In this document: positions 43,387-52,930 of the stretch, piece by piece | How positions within the stretch are numbered: the stretch's first letter is position 1 | Layout: each line of letters begins with the position of its first letter | Assembly (NCBI RefSeq): GCF_015223055.1 | Contig: NZ_JADFBX010000002.1 | Span: 248,001 to 312,000 of the forward strand | Source of the DNA: Pedobacter sp. MC2016-24 | Lineage (GTDB): Bacteria; Bacteroidota; Bacteroidia; Sphingobacteriales; Sphingobacteriaceae | Direction: 5' to 3' | DNA length: 64,000 bases | Made by a program: the position numbers and the translations under genes | The notes under the pieces: generated by a model | Seen by the model: the letters and a program-made list of their open reading frames with translations, nothing else | Database searches by the model: none | Told to the model about the DNA's origin: nothing

Positions 43387-43818
43387 TTGAAAGCTAGACT
43401 AATTGTATACTTTTGTAAAAATTATACGAGATTGGGTCTGACTAAATTTGTTTTCTCTTACTTATTGTACACCGCTGTTCTGGGTGTAATTGCTTATTTT
43501 CTTCCGATTGCCTTTCCTGATGTGAAGTTATTGGTGTCCAGATTCTGGGTGATGTTCGGCTTTTTAGCAGGTATTACTTTTATTGGATATGTTCTGGCTT
43601 ATATCGGTATAAAAAGCAACCCTGAAACGGGAATTATGGCGATTATGGGCTCTATTGCTGTGAAAATGATTTTCTCAATGGCTTTTGTGCTGATTTACAG
43701 CGTTAAAAGCCAGGAAAAGGGCGTTGTTTTAGTGCTGAATTTTTTTTCTTTATATTTATTGTTCAGCTTCTTTGAAATATACTCTTTGTTACGTAACTTG
43801 CGCCACCAAAATAAATAG
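43387..43818 (+). CDS. Small membrane protein inside the atp operon
   Basis: 143 residues. The only early start is a TTG six bases after the upstream stop, in the same frame; no ATG is available before the first helix. Four predicted membrane helices occur at about 17-35, 42-70, 83-102 and 112-133. I do not recognise a family, but an ORF of this size and topology between AtpZ and AtpB resembles the atpI-type accessory proteins, so an assembly role for the Fo part is likely. Confidence 0.65.
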   Translation: MKARLIVYFCKNYTRLGLTKFVFSYLLYTAVLGVIAYFLPIAFPDVKLLVSRFWVMFGFLAGITFIGYVLAYIGIKSNPETGIMAIMGSIAVKMIFSMAFVLIYSVKSQEKGVVLVLNFFSLYLLFSFFEIYSLLRNLRHQNK

Positions 43819-43835
43819 TAAAAATCTGCGACTAA

Positions 43836-44960
43836 ATGGATTGTAGCCACGTTTTTAAGTTTAAAGTTAATAGGTTAATTGTTGTTTTTGCGCTTTTTTT
43901 AGCGTTTTTCTCTGTTGCGTCGCCGGCTTTTGCCCAGGTAGACAGCGCTGTTGTTGCTCAGGATACTGCGGTTGTTGCTGCACATGCTGAAGAAGCTGCT
44001 CATGGTGGTGAACATGGAAGTAAAAAATTCGAACCTACAAAAGTAATTATGGAGCACATTGCGGATTCGCACATGTGGCATTTATGGGGGCATACTTCTT
44101 TGCCGCTTCCTGTAATTGTATATACTCAGGCTGGTCTTGATGTATTTTCTTCAGGTAATTTTCATCATGGAGAACATGATTATACCAGCGCTAAAAATAC
44201 CTATCGCCTGGTAGAAGATCAGGTTAAGATTGTTGGCGCAGATGGTCAGATTGATGAGGCTGCAACTGCACATCTTTACGATATCTCAATTACCAAAAAC
44301 GTAGCAGCGATGTTTGTTGCGGTTGCTTTGATTTTGATCGTGTTTATTTCGGTTGCCGGAGCATACAAAAAGCGTGTTGGTAAATCACCGAAAGGTTTAC
44401 AGTCTTTAATTGAGCCGATCATTGTTTTTGTTAGGGATGATATTGCCAAACCAAACATTGGTCATGGTTATGCGAAATTTATGCCTTACCTGCTGACGGT
44501 GTTTTTCTTCATCTGGATCAACAACATGTTGGGGCTGGTGCCGATCTTCCCGGGTGGTGCCAACGTAACTGGTAACATCGCTTTAACACTGGTATTGTCA
44601 TTAGGTACTTTGTTGATCGTTAACCTGAATGGTAATAAATATTACTGGAAGCATATTCTGTTGCCAGATGTACCATGGTGGTTGTATCCGATTATGATTC
44701 CAGTGGAATTGATCGGTATCATTTCAAAACCATTTGCATTGATGATTCGTTTGTTCGCAAACATTACTGCCGGACACATTATCGTGTTGAGCTTAATTTC
44801 ATTGATCTTTATATTTGAAACTTTGGCTATGGCACCGGTATCTATTGCATTCGTTTTGTTTATGGATGTACTGGAACTGCTGGTTGCATTTTTACAGGCC
44901 TTTATTTTCACCTTGCTTACTGCTTTATTTATCGGTATGGCAGTAGAGGAGCATCATTAA
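43836..44960 (+). CDS. atpB: ATP synthase Fo subunit a
   Basis: 374 residues, longer than the about 270-residue E. coli protein because of an N-terminal signal-like helix (VVFALFLAFFSVASPAFA) and a His/Glu-rich periplasmic extension (HAEEAAHGGEHG). The C-terminal half has the membrane helices and the essential arginine in LMIRLFANITAGH, which faces the c-ring carboxylate. It ends 41 bp before atpE. Confidence 0.95.
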   Translation: MDCSHVFKFKVNRLIVVFALFLAFFSVASPAFAQVDSAVVAQDTAVVAAHAEEAAHGGEHGSKKFEPTKVIMEHIADSHMWHLWGHTSLPLPVIVYTQAGLDVFSSGNFHHGEHDYTSAKNTYRLVEDQVKIVGADGQIDEAATAHLYDISITKNVAAMFVAVALILIVFISVAGAYKKRVGKSPKGLQSLIEPIIVFVRDDIAKPNIGHGYAKFMPYLLTVFFFIWINNMLGLVPIFPGGANVTGNIALTLVLSLGTLLIVNLNGNKYYWKHILLPDVPWWLYPIMIPVELIGIISKPFALMIRLFANITAGHIIVLSLISLIFIFETLAMAPVSIAFVLFMDVLELLVAFLQAFIFTLLTALFIGMAVEEHH

Positions 44961-44989
44961 TTAGAAACTATTTTTTACAAATTATATAA

Positions 44990-45214
<225 letters not shown>

Positions 45215-45236
45215 TAGGATTCAGAATTATTTTTAT

Positions 45237-45269
45237 GATCAGGAGAAAACGATTGGTTTTTTCCTGATC
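45237..45269 (+). promoter_or_regulatory. 14-bp hairpin between atpE and atpF
   Basis: GATCAGGAGAAAAC (45237-45250) pairs with GTTTTTTCCTGATC (45256-45269) around GATTG with a single G-T pair. No T-run follows, so it resembles a processing or stability hairpin at the 3' end of atpE more than a full terminator. Confidence 0.6.
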
Positions 45270-45302
45270 TAAATTAAATTACATTAAGAAAGTTAAAAAC
45301 AT

Positions 45303-45800
45303 ATGAACCCTTTAGTTCTCCCAAGTATAGGATTAGTTTTTTGGACAACAGTAGCTTTTGTTGGTCTGTTGATTTTACTTAAAAAGTTTGCATGGAAGCC
45401 GATTCTGGCTGCAATTCATGAGCGTGAACAAAACATTGACGAAGCCCTTAATAAAGCAGAATTAGCGAAACAGGAAATGACCCGTTTAACTGCTCAAAAC
45501 GAGGATTTGTTGAAATCTGCCCGTGCAGAACGCGATCTGATCCTGAAAGAAGCAAAAGCACTTAAAGACAGTATCATCAATGAAGCTAAGACTTCTGCTC
45601 ATGTTGAAGGCGCTAAACTGATTGAAAAAGCTAAAATTGAGATCGAAAATCAAAAGAAAGCTGCTTTGGCCGAATTGAAAAATCAGGTTTCAAGTTTATC
45701 ACTGGATATTGCTGAGCGTGTATTGCGTAACCAGTTACAGGATAAAGCAAAACAAGAGGACTTAGTTGCTAACCTTTTAAAAGATGTTGAATTAAACTAA
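45303..45800 (+). CDS. atpF: ATP synthase Fo subunit b
   Basis: 165 residues: one N-terminal membrane helix (about 5-25, IGLVFWTTVAFVGLLILL), the conserved FAWKPI boundary and then a long charged coiled coil to the C-terminus. The b dimer forms the peripheral stalk linking subunit a to delta and alpha. Confidence 0.96.
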   Translation: MNPLVLPSIGLVFWTTVAFVGLLILLKKFAWKPILAAIHEREQNIDEALNKAELAKQEMTRLTAQNEDLLKSARAERDLILKEAKALKDSIINEAKTSAHVEGAKLIEKAKIEIENQKKAALAELKNQVSSLSLDIAERVLRNQLQDKAKQEDLVANLLKDVELN

Positions 45801-45834
45801 TTGTTAGTTTATTTAGCTAGATATACCGTAAAAA

Positions 45835-46383
45835 ATGTCAGAAAATAAAGCAGCATCGAGATACGCCAAATCATTAATTGATCTTGCTACAGAGCGCAAT
45901 GCCCTGGAGTTGATTAAAAATGACATGGTTCTTTTAGAGCAGGTGATCGATCAGAACCCTGAGTTGGAAGCTATCCTGAATAACCCTATTGTTCCTTTGG
46001 ATAAAAAAGCAGGAATTTTAGAAAACGTATTTGGAAGTAAGGTAAATGAACTTACAAGCACTTTTTATAAACTGGTTGTAAGTAAAGGCCGTTCAGCGAT
46101 CTTATTTGGAACTTCAAAAGCTTTTATTGCCCAGTATAATGCATTGAAAGGTATTGTAACTGCACATGTGACTTCAGCTACTGCATTGACTGCGGAGAGC
46201 AGGGCAGAAATTGTAGCCATTGTTAAAAAAGAAATTGGTGCCAATGAAGTTCTACTTAAAGAAAAAGTAAACGAAAAACTAATTGGTGGTTTTATTTTGA
46301 AAGTTGGAGATAAGCAGTTTGATGCAAGTATTTCCAGCGGTTTAAGTAAACTTAAAAAAGAATTTGCTCAGGGCATTGTTTAA
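45835..46383 (+). CDS. atpH: ATP synthase F1 subunit delta
   Basis: 182 residues. Starts SENKAASRYAKSLIDLA, the conserved delta opening, with the mid-block LNNPIVPLDKKAGIL and the closing ILKVGDKQFDASISSGLSKL typical of OSCP/delta. It caps the alpha3beta3 head and binds the b stalk. The gene sits in the usual order between atpF and atpA. Confidence 0.95.
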   Translation: MSENKAASRYAKSLIDLATERNALELIKNDMVLLEQVIDQNPELEAILNNPIVPLDKKAGILENVFGSKVNELTSTFYKLVVSKGRSAILFGTSKAFIAQYNALKGIVTAHVTSATALTAESRAEIVAIVKKEIGANEVLLKEKVNEKLIGGFILKVGDKQFDASISSGLSKLKKEFAQGIV

Positions 46384-46440
46384 CCAGAGCAAAATAACAG
46401 ATAACAAATACTGAATTTACAAAAGAAATAATATAAAATT

Positions 46441-48015
46441 ATGGTAGAGGTAAGACCAGACGAAGTATCGGCAATTATCAGGCAACAATTGGCGGGCTTC
46501 AAATCAGAAGCAGAACTGGAAGAAGTTGGTACCGTATTGCAAGTGGGTGATGGTATTGCCCGTGTTTATGGTTTAACTAAAGTTCAGTCTGGAGAATTAG
46601 TTGAATTTGAAACAGGCTTGCAAGGAATTGTTTTGAACCTTGAAGAAGATAATGTTGGTGTGGTATTGTTAGGCCCGTCAGACAAAATCAAAGAAGGTGA
46701 TACGATTAAACGTACTAAGAAAATCGCCTCTATCAAAGTTGGTGAAGGTATGTTGGGCCGTGTGGTAAATACCATGGGTGAGCCAATTGATGGTAAAGGA
46801 CCAATCCTTGGCGAAACTTATGAAATGCCGATTGAACGTAAAGCACCTGGTGTAATTTATCGTCAGCCGGTTACTGAGCCCCTACAAACAGGTATCAAAG
46901 CGATCGACGGAATGATTCCAATCGGCCGTGGTCAGCGTGAGTTGGTTATTGGTGACCGTCAGATTGGTAAAACTGCGGTTTGTATCGATACCATCATCAA
47001 CCAAAAAGAATTTTATGAAGCAGGTAATCCTGTATTCTGTATATATGTCGCTTGTGGTCAGAAAGCAAGTACAGTTGCAAACATTGTACGTACTTTAGAA
47101 GAGAACGGTGCAATGGCTTATACTGTAGTTGTTGCTGCTTCAGCTGCTGAACCTGCTCCATTGCAGTTCTACGCACCTTTCTCTGGCGCAGCTATCGGTG
47201 AGTTTTTCCGCGATACCGGAAGACCTGCATTGATCGTTTATGATGATTTGTCTAAACAGGCTGTAGCTTACCGTGAGGTGTCCTTGTTGTTACGTCGTCC
47301 ACCGGGTCGTGAGGCTTATCCAGGTGACGTGTTTTATCTGCACAGTCGTTTGTTAGAGCGTGCTGCAAAGATCAACTCTAACGATGAGATTGCACAAGCG
47401 ATGAACGATTTACCTGAGTCATTGAAAGGTATTGTTAAAGGTGGTGGTTCATTAACTGCTTTGCCAATTATCGAAACTCAGGCTGGTGACGTTTCTGCAT
47501 ACATTCCAACAAACGTAATTTCAATTACTGATGGACAGATCTTCTTAGAATCTAACTTGTTTAACGCAGGTATCCGTCCGGCTATTAACGTGGGTATCTC
47601 GGTATCACGTGTAGGTGGTAACGCGCAGATCAAATCAATGAAGAAAGTTGCTGGTACCTTGAAACTGGATCAGGCTCAATACCGTGAGTTAGAGGCTTTC
47701 TCTAAATTCGGTTCTGATTTGGATGCGGCTACTAAATCTGTATTGGATAAAGGTGCACGTAACGTGGAGATCCTTAAACAAGGTCAGTTCTCTCCAATGA
47801 CTGTAGAGAAACAAGTTGCGATCATCTATGTTGGTACTAAAAACTTGATGCGTTCGGTTCCTGTAGATAAAGTAAGGGAATTTGAAGCTGAATATTTACA
47901 ACAATTGGAGCAACGTCATCCTGAAACTTTACAGGCTTTGAAAGCAGGTAAATTTGATGACACAATTACAGGTGTATTGGAAACTGTAGCAAAAGAGCTT
48001 TCAAGTAAATACTAA
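46441..48015 (+). CDS. atpA: ATP synthase F1 subunit alpha
   Basis: 524 residues. The P-loop is GDRQIGKT (residues 171-178); the alpha-subunit signature [11 protein letters not shown] and the [12 protein letters not shown] block are present. It provides the non-catalytic nucleotide sites and the arginine finger of the F1 head. The matching beta and epsilon genes are not in this cluster. Confidence 0.98.
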   Translation: MVEVRPDEVSAIIRQQLAGFKSEAELEEVGTVLQVGDGIARVYGLTKVQSGELVEFETGLQGIVLNLEEDNVGVVLLGPSDKIKEGDTIKRTKKIASIKVGEGMLGRVVNTMGEPIDGKGPILGETYEMPIERKAPGVIYRQPVTEPLQTGIKAIDGMIPIGRGQRELVIGDRQIGKTAVCIDTIINQKEFYEAGNPVFCIYVACGQKASTVANIVRTLEENGAMAYTVVVAASAAEPAPLQFYAPFSGAAIGEFFRDTGRPALIVYDDLSKQAVAYREVSLLLRRPPGREAYPGDVFYLHSRLLERAAKINSNDEIAQAMNDLPESLKGIVKGGGSLTALPIIETQAGDVSAYIPTNVISITDGQIFLESNLFNAGIRPAINVGISVSRVGGNAQIKSMKKVAGTLKLDQAQYRELEAFSKFGSDLDAATKSVLDKGARNVEILKQGQFSPMTVEKQVAIIYVGTKNLMRSVPVDKVREFEAEYLQQLEQRHPETLQALKAGKFDDTITGVLETVAKELSSKY

Positions 48016-48042
48016 TTACCCCAGACTGAACATTAAAAAAGA

Positions 48043-48927
48043 ATGGCTAATTTAAAAGAAGTAAGAATTCGTATAGCATCGGTACAATCTACGCAACAGA
48101 TTACCAAAGCCATGAAAATGGTTTCTGCAGCTAAGTTGAAGCGTGCTACGAATGCGATTATACAATTACGTCCTTATGCGACCAAACTGAAAGAGATTTT
48201 AGGAAATCTTTCGGCTAGCCTTGAAGGATCATCCTCACCTTTTATTCAGGAGCGTGAGCCTAATAAGGTATTGATTGTAGCGGTTTCTTCTAACCGTGGT
48301 CTTGCTGGTGCTTTCAACATGAACATCATCAAAACTACCAATAACTTAATTGCTGAAAAATATAACGAACAATACAAAAACGGCAATTTAAGTATCCTGG
48401 CTATCGGTAAAAAAACTCAGGATTTTTACGAGAAACGCAATTACAACGTGGTTGGAAACAATAACGAAGTGTATGCAGCGCTTACTTTTGAAAACGTGAC
48501 CAAAATTACGGAAGCGATCATGGCTGGTTTTGAAAAAGGTGAGTACGACAGGGTTGAATTAGTTTATAATAAATTTAAGAATGCTGCAGTTCAGATCCTG
48601 ACTACGGAGCAATTGCTGCCTTTGCCTAAAAACGAAGAAGTAAAAACTGCTAAGACAGCGCACCAGATCGATTATATCCTTGAGCCATCTCAGGAAGAAA
48701 TCGTGTCTCAGTTGATTCCTAAGTCGATTAAGATTCAATTGTATAAAGCGGTGCTGGATTCGCATGCTTCGGAACATGGTGCAAGGATGACCTCAATGGA
48801 TAAAGCAACTGAAAATGCCGGTGATCTGTTGAAAGCATTAAAACTTTCTTACAACCAGGCACGTCAGGCTGCGATTACTACTGAGCTTACAGAGATTGTA
48901 AGTGGTGCGGCAGCGTTAAACGGATAA
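48043..48927 (+). CDS. atpG: ATP synthase F1 subunit gamma
   Basis: 294 residues. The N-terminal coiled coil ANLKEVRIRIASVQSTQQIT with KAMKMVSAAKL and the C-terminal coiled coil with SEHGARMTSMDKATENAGDL are diagnostic of gamma, the rotor shaft. It is the last gene of the cluster and is followed by a gap of about 320 bp with a strong terminator. Confidence 0.97.
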   Translation: MANLKEVRIRIASVQSTQQITKAMKMVSAAKLKRATNAIIQLRPYATKLKEILGNLSASLEGSSSPFIQEREPNKVLIVAVSSNRGLAGAFNMNIIKTTNNLIAEKYNEQYKNGNLSILAIGKKTQDFYEKRNYNVVGNNNEVYAALTFENVTKITEAIMAGFEKGEYDRVELVYNKFKNAAVQILTTEQLLPLPKNEEVKTAKTAHQIDYILEPSQEEIVSQLIPKSIKIQLYKAVLDSHASEHGARMTSMDKATENAGDLLKALKLSYNQARQAAITTELTEIVSGAAALNG

Positions 48928-49022
48928 AGGGAAAAATAAGTATGCTCTTCAAGAGCTGCTCCTTAGGCGCTGAAGAAGCGCAAAGCAGCTGAGGCTCTTT
49001 CTGAGAAACTGATTTTTCTGCG

Positions 49023-49068
49023 AAATAAACAAAGGCTTTTGTCGAAAGACAGAAGCCTTTGTTTATTT
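49023..49068. terminator. Strong terminator after the ATP synthase operon
   Basis: A 21-base arm (49023-49043, AAATAAACAAAGGCTTTTGTC is its sequence in part: AAATAAAC, AAAGGCTT, TTGTC) pairs with 49048-49068 around a GAAA tetraloop with one wobble. The gap between atpG and the acid phosphatase (318 bp) otherwise holds only the promoter near 49199; no gene or other structure was seen in it. Confidence 0.85.
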
Positions 49069-49198
49069 ACCTGTTTTTGATGTTGAATATGATGATATAT
49101 TATGTTCGGATAGTTACTTTATACCGATGAATGTTTCGATGCATTGGCTGGATAAGAAATTTCCCATTCGTACGGTTTAAGTAAGTTTTTTGCTAATC

Positions 49199-49230
49199 TT
49201 GGGACAACCGCCATTAAGGGCTTATTTTTG
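49199..49230 (+). promoter_or_regulatory. Promoter of the acid phosphatase gene
   Basis: TTG (49199-49201), 21 bp, then TATTTTTG (49223-49230), a perfect -7 box, 15 bases before the ATG. Confidence 0.6.
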
Positions 49231-49245
49231 TAAAAATATTTATCT

Positions 49246-50028
49246 ATGAAATCTTTAATTTTTTCCTTTTTATTCATGATCGTTTTGCCATTGGGTTTGA
49301 TGGCCCAGGATGAAACTGCGGCAGCGGCAAGGGATTATACCAATGCGGTGCTTTGGCAACAGCATTCTGGCGAGTACAGGGCATTATCTTTCCAGGCCTA
49401 TAACTTTGCCCGTCTTTCTTTGTTGGAACAGCTTAAACAGGCAGATCGCGGTAAACTGAATTGCGTGGTGGTTGACATTGATGAGACGGTTTTGGACAAT
49501 TCGCCTTTTCAGGGGACTGAGATCAAAAAGGGAATCAGTTATCAGGCGAAGGATTGGTTTGAATGGACCAGTAAAGGAGCAGCTGACACAGTGCCAGGTG
49601 CTTTGGCTTTCCTGAAGTATGCAGCTATGCAGGGAGTAGAAACCTTTTACATCACCAACAGGGAATTGAAGGAGCATAACGGGACACTCGCTAATCTGCA
49701 ACATTTTGGATTTCCTTATTCCGATGAGGCACATTTGATTTTAAAATCATCAACATCCGATAAGGAACCCCGCAGGCAGCAGGTATTGCAGAAATATAAT
49801 ATTTTATTGTTGTGTGGTGACAACCTGAGCGATTTTTCAAACGTGTTTTACCGGGAAGGTAAAAATACGAGGGAACAGGTTGATCTTGCCCAACAACTGT
49901 TTGGGACGAAATACATTGTGCTCCCAAATCCGATGTATGGTGATTGGGAAAAGCAGTTTTACAAAGGTGAGGGGCTGAAGGAAGCCGACAGATCTAAACA
50001 AAGACTGGAATCTTTAAAAACTTATTAG
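49246..50028 (+). CDS. HAD-family class C acid phosphatase (lipoprotein e(P4)-like)
   Basis: 260 residues, exported by signal MKSLIFSFLFMIVLPLGLMA. The HAD motif I is VVVDIDETVLDNS (Asp77 nucleophile, Asp79), and the second block is FYITNRE, as in class C phosphatases and e(P4)-type 5'-nucleotidases. Unlike Haemophilus e(P4) there is no lipobox cysteine, so the mature enzyme should be soluble in the periplasm, where it would release phosphate from nucleotides or other monoesters. Confidence 0.9.
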   Translation: MKSLIFSFLFMIVLPLGLMAQDETAAAARDYTNAVLWQQHSGEYRALSFQAYNFARLSLLEQLKQADRGKLNCVVVDIDETVLDNSPFQGTEIKKGISYQAKDWFEWTSKGAADTVPGALAFLKYAAMQGVETFYITNRELKEHNGTLANLQHFGFPYSDEAHLILKSSTSDKEPRRQQVLQKYNILLLCGDNLSDFSNVFYREGKNTREQVDLAQQLFGTKYIVLPNPMYGDWEKQFYKGEGLKEADRSKQRLESLKTY

Positions 50029-50058
50029 GGATTGTGCTGTGTTTTATTGAATTAATAT

Positions 50059-50066
50059 TATTTTTG
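50059..50066 (+). promoter_or_regulatory. -7 box TATTTTTG for the small membrane protein gene
   Basis: An exact TAnnTTTG match 21 bases before the ATG. No TTG at standard spacing is evident. Confidence 0.4.
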
Positions 50067-50087
50067 TGGCATTAAATAAAAAATACT

Positions 50088-50303
50088 ATGGAACAAACAC
50101 CAAAGCACAATACTGAAAGCATGAAAAGAGCTAACGAAATCTCAATTTATAAATTGATGACTCTGGGGGTCCTGGTCAGCGTTTTAGGCGTATTTTTACG
50201 TTTTGCTGGTGATAACACGACCTTGTCGATCGTTTCATGGGCTATTCTTTTTATCGGTGCTTTTATCGCTTGTAAAGGAGTTTTCAAAATTCTGGCTGCA
50301 TAG
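50088..50303 (+). CDS. Small two-helix membrane protein
   Basis: 71 residues with a charged N-terminus and two membrane helices (about 22-41 and 48-66; YKLMTLGVLVSVLGVFLRF, then IVSWAILFIGAFIACKGV). No family is recognised. It stands alone between a -7 box and a clear terminator, which supports it being a real monocistronic gene. Confidence 0.6.
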   Translation: MEQTPKHNTESMKRANEISIYKLMTLGVLVSVLGVFLRFAGDNTTLSIVSWAILFIGAFIACKGVFKILAA

Positions 50304-50328
50304 CATTTTAAATAGATTTTTTTTAAAA

Positions 50329-50368
50329 CGTCCTTATTGGTGAAGAACCAGTAAGGACGCTTTTTTTT
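50329..50368 (+). terminator. Intrinsic terminator after the small membrane protein
   Basis: CGTCCTTATTGGT (50329-50341) pairs with ACCAGTAAGGACG (50347-50359) with one wobble, followed by eight or more T residues. Confidence 0.85.
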
Positions 50369-50440
50369 ATAGCATATTCAGATGATGGGTTACCTTCCGG
50401 GCCATTTGGTATTAAGGGAAAACCATCTATAATTAATACT

Positions 50441-51289
50441 ATGAAAAATTATTTAATCTATTGTGTATTTGCAATGGCTGTTTTCGGCTGCAATAGTGAA
50501 AAAAAAATGAACAGTGCTGACGTAACTTCTACCAGTCTGGAATCAGCAGATACTGCGTTGACAGAACAGATCATCAAAACCGCCGATATGAGGTTTCGGG
50601 TAAAAGATGTGCAGGATACCAAGGAGAAATTAAGTGCCGCGATCAAAGCAGAAGGTGGTAGCATCACAGCGTTTTCGATACAAAGTCAGGTACAGCAATC
50701 TGAAAAAGTTGGCTATTCTGCCGATTCACTGCTGGAACTTACCGCTTACCGCAAGGAAGGTTTGGTGACTGCCAAAGTGCCTTCTGATCAACTGGATGAT
50801 TTTACAAATAAGGTGGCCAAACTGGCTGTGTTTGTTGATCAGCAATCGCTTAAACTGGACGACCAGAGTATTTCTTATCTGGCCAATAATCTGAAAAACC
50901 AGAACCGGGTTGAAGCTGTGACCCAGTTGAACAAAAAAGCGAATAAGAAAAGCAATAATGTGGAAACTGCTTTGGGCCTGAAAGACGATTATGTAGACCG
51001 CAAATTGGAAAACCTGAGCATTACAAATAAGGTAAAATACAGTAACATCACCCTTAATTTTTATCAGGACAATACCGTAACGAAAATGGTGGTGAGTAAT
51101 GATAATCTGTATGACCAGCGGCCGGCGTTTTTCCTTCGCTTCTGGTTAAATATTCAGAACGGCTGGATGATATTTAAAGAGTTTTTGCTGATTATGACCA
51201 ATCTATGGGTTGCCATCCTGCTGGTTGGCGGGGGATATCTGGCTTATAAATATTACCGGAAAAATAAACGCACAGCGGTATCTGCTTAA
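50441..51289 (+). CDS. DUF4349 domain lipoprotein
   Basis: 282 residues. The lipobox is MAVFGCNSEK (lipid Cys17). The DUF4349 domain runs from about residue 40 (IIKTADMRFRVKDVQDTKEK) through SYLANNLKNQNR, and one C-terminal membrane helix (about 252-274) carries a basic cytoplasmic tail. Having both a lipid anchor and a C-terminal membrane helix would tether it at both ends if it stays in the inner membrane. The function of the family is unknown; a stress or envelope role is guessed from its distribution. Confidence 0.8.
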   Translation: MKNYLIYCVFAMAVFGCNSEKKMNSADVTSTSLESADTALTEQIIKTADMRFRVKDVQDTKEKLSAAIKAEGGSITAFSIQSQVQQSEKVGYSADSLLELTAYRKEGLVTAKVPSDQLDDFTNKVAKLAVFVDQQSLKLDDQSISYLANNLKNQNRVEAVTQLNKKANKKSNNVETALGLKDDYVDRKLENLSITNKVKYSNITLNFYQDNTVTKMVVSNDNLYDQRPAFFLRFWLNIQNGWMIFKEFLLIMTNLWVAILLVGGGYLAYKYYRKNKRTAVSA

Positions 51290-51306
51290 AATGCTTATTG
51301 GTATTG

Positions 51307-51344
51307 AAGCGCCTGAATCTAATTTAAGATGCAGGCGCTTTTTT
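51307..51344. terminator. Terminator between the DUF4349 gene and ruvC
   Basis: AAGCGCCTG (51307-51315) pairs with CAGGCGCTT (51332-51340), with T-runs on the right. It separates convergent genes and ends at the ruvC stop. Confidence 0.75.
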
Positions 51345-51906
51345 ATTTTAACCGCTTTTTATTGTCTTTAGCGAAGGCATCCCAACCGGAATAAGATTTG
51401 CCGGTGCCGGAACTGCTTACCCTTTGAAAGGAATGGCAAACCGCTACTGCCAGCCCGTCTGTGGCATCCAGGAACTCTGGAGTTTCTTTAAAATTTAACA
51501 AGCGCTGCAACATGGCTGCTACCTGTTCTTTACTTGAACTTCCGTTTCCGGTGATGGATTGCTTAATTTTTCGGGGGGCATATTCTGTAATGGGAATGTT
51601 CCGGGACAAAGCCGCCGCCATGGCAACGCCCTGTGCACGTCCGAGTTTGAGCATCACCTGGATGTTTTTTCCATAAAATGGTGCTTCTAAAGCCATGGTG
51701 TCCGGCTTATATTCATCAATGAGGGCAATTGTTTTTTCAAATATCCGTTGTAGTTTTAAAAAGTGGTCGTCCAGATGATCCATCCTCACTATGCCTAAAC
51801 TAACCAATTCCATTTTACTCCCTTTTTCCAATATCACACCATATCCCATAATAGAAGTGCCCGGATCGATACCAATAATCACCCTTTCCTTTTTTTCAAC
51901 CAACAT
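51343..51906 (-). CDS. ruvC: Holliday junction resolvase RuvC
   Basis: 187 residues. Catalytic motifs: IIGIDPGTSIMGYGV (Asp14), ALEAPFYGKN (Glu) and the C-terminal DATDGLAVAVCH with the last acidic residues. It resolves Holliday junctions with RuvAB. A TAATATTG box, one mismatch from consensus, is found 5-12 bases before the ATG. Confidence 0.96.
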   Translation of the reverse strand: MLVEKKERVIIGIDPGTSIMGYGVILEKGSKMELVSLGIVRMDHLDDHFLKLQRIFEKTIALIDEYKPDTMALEAPFYGKNIQVMLKLGRAQGVAMAAALSRNIPITEYAPRKIKQSITGNGSSSKEQVAAMLQRLLNFKETPEFLDATDGLAVAVCHSFQRVSSSGTGKSYSGWDAFAKDNKKRLK

Positions 51907-51949
51907 AAAACAATATTAAGCATATTTGCACAGAGTAAAAGCAAAAAAG

Positions 51950-52930
51950 TTGACATCTAAGCACAAAAAGATCCTATCCTATATCCTGAAAACCGCAATC
52001 GTAGTGTTTGCTTTTTGGTTTATCTATAGAAAACTGGTGCATAATAAAAACATTGCTGAGTTTAAAGCATTGCTGAAAGAAATCCCCCGGGAGGAAGTTG
52101 CCCTGGTCATGGGTATTATTTTTGGCCTGATGCTTTTAAACTGGGGATTGGAAGCCGTAAAATGGCGCAGACTTGTATCCAGAATTGAAGTGATCAGTTT
52201 GTGGAAATCCATTGAATCGGTATTTTGTGGCTTAACCTGGGCAGTGTTTACGCCAAACCGATTGGGTGAATATGGTGGCCGGGTATTTTTTCTGATGCCC
52301 AAAAGGAGGATCATGGGGGTAGTGGCGATGGCTGTGGGCAACATTGGCCAAATGGTGCTGACCAATATCTTCGGTGCGATTGCGCTGATTGCATTCATTT
52401 ACCGCTATGTGCACCTGGATTATCGCCTCATGTACGCCTTATTTATTCTTGGTGCTGCTTTTTGCTTGTTTTATATCATTTTCTTTTTCAATATTAAATG
52501 GCTCAACGGCATTTTATTGTCCATTAAGTTTACCCGGAAATACAAAAAGTTTTACAGCATTCTGGCCCGTTACAGCAAGCTGGAACTGCTTAAAATTCTG
52601 CTGTTCTGTTTATCGCGGAATTTGGTGTTTAACCTGCAATACCTGATCCTTTTTTACTGGCTTGTACCGGAAGTACATATTATTGATGTGTTAATGATGA
52701 TTAACATTATGTTTTTTGTTCAGTCTACCTTACCTTCGCTTGACCTTTTTGATATTGGTGTGAGAAGTATGACCGCTTCTTACTTTTTTAGTTTTGTAAC
52801 GAAGCACGATGTAGCCGTTATTGCTTGTACAGCCTGTGTATGGCTGATGAATATCATTATTCCGGCAATATTGGGTTCTTATTTTGTGTTTAAACTTAAT
52901 TTTTTTGGAAATAATCAGCGTAGTCAGTAA
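51950..52930 (+). CDS. Flippase-like integral membrane protein (LPG synthase TM/UPF0104 type)
   Basis: About 327 residues and roughly eight membrane helices (for example ILKTAIVVFAFWFIYRKLV and GIIFGLMLLNWGLEAVKWRR), with the conserved TPNRLGEYGGR motif of the UPF0104/lysylphosphatidylglycerol synthase membrane domain. No soluble synthase domain is attached, so a lipid-handling or flippase role is likely. A TTG start is used here; another TTG eight codons earlier lies inside a CATATTTG promoter-like box. The adjacent polytopic glycosyltransferase gene suggests a shared lipid substrate. Confidence 0.78.
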   Translation: MTSKHKKILSYILKTAIVVFAFWFIYRKLVHNKNIAEFKALLKEIPREEVALVMGIIFGLMLLNWGLEAVKWRRLVSRIEVISLWKSIESVFCGLTWAVFTPNRLGEYGGRVFFLMPKRRIMGVVAMAVGNIGQMVLTNIFGAIALIAFIYRYVHLDYRLMYALFILGAAFCLFYIIFFFNIKWLNGILLSIKFTRKYKKFYSILARYSKLELLKILLFCLSRNLVFNLQYLILFYWLVPEVHIIDVLMMINIMFFVQSTLPSLDLFDIGVRSMTASYFFSFVTKHDVAVIACTACVWLMNIIIPAILGSYFVFKLNFFGNNQRSQ

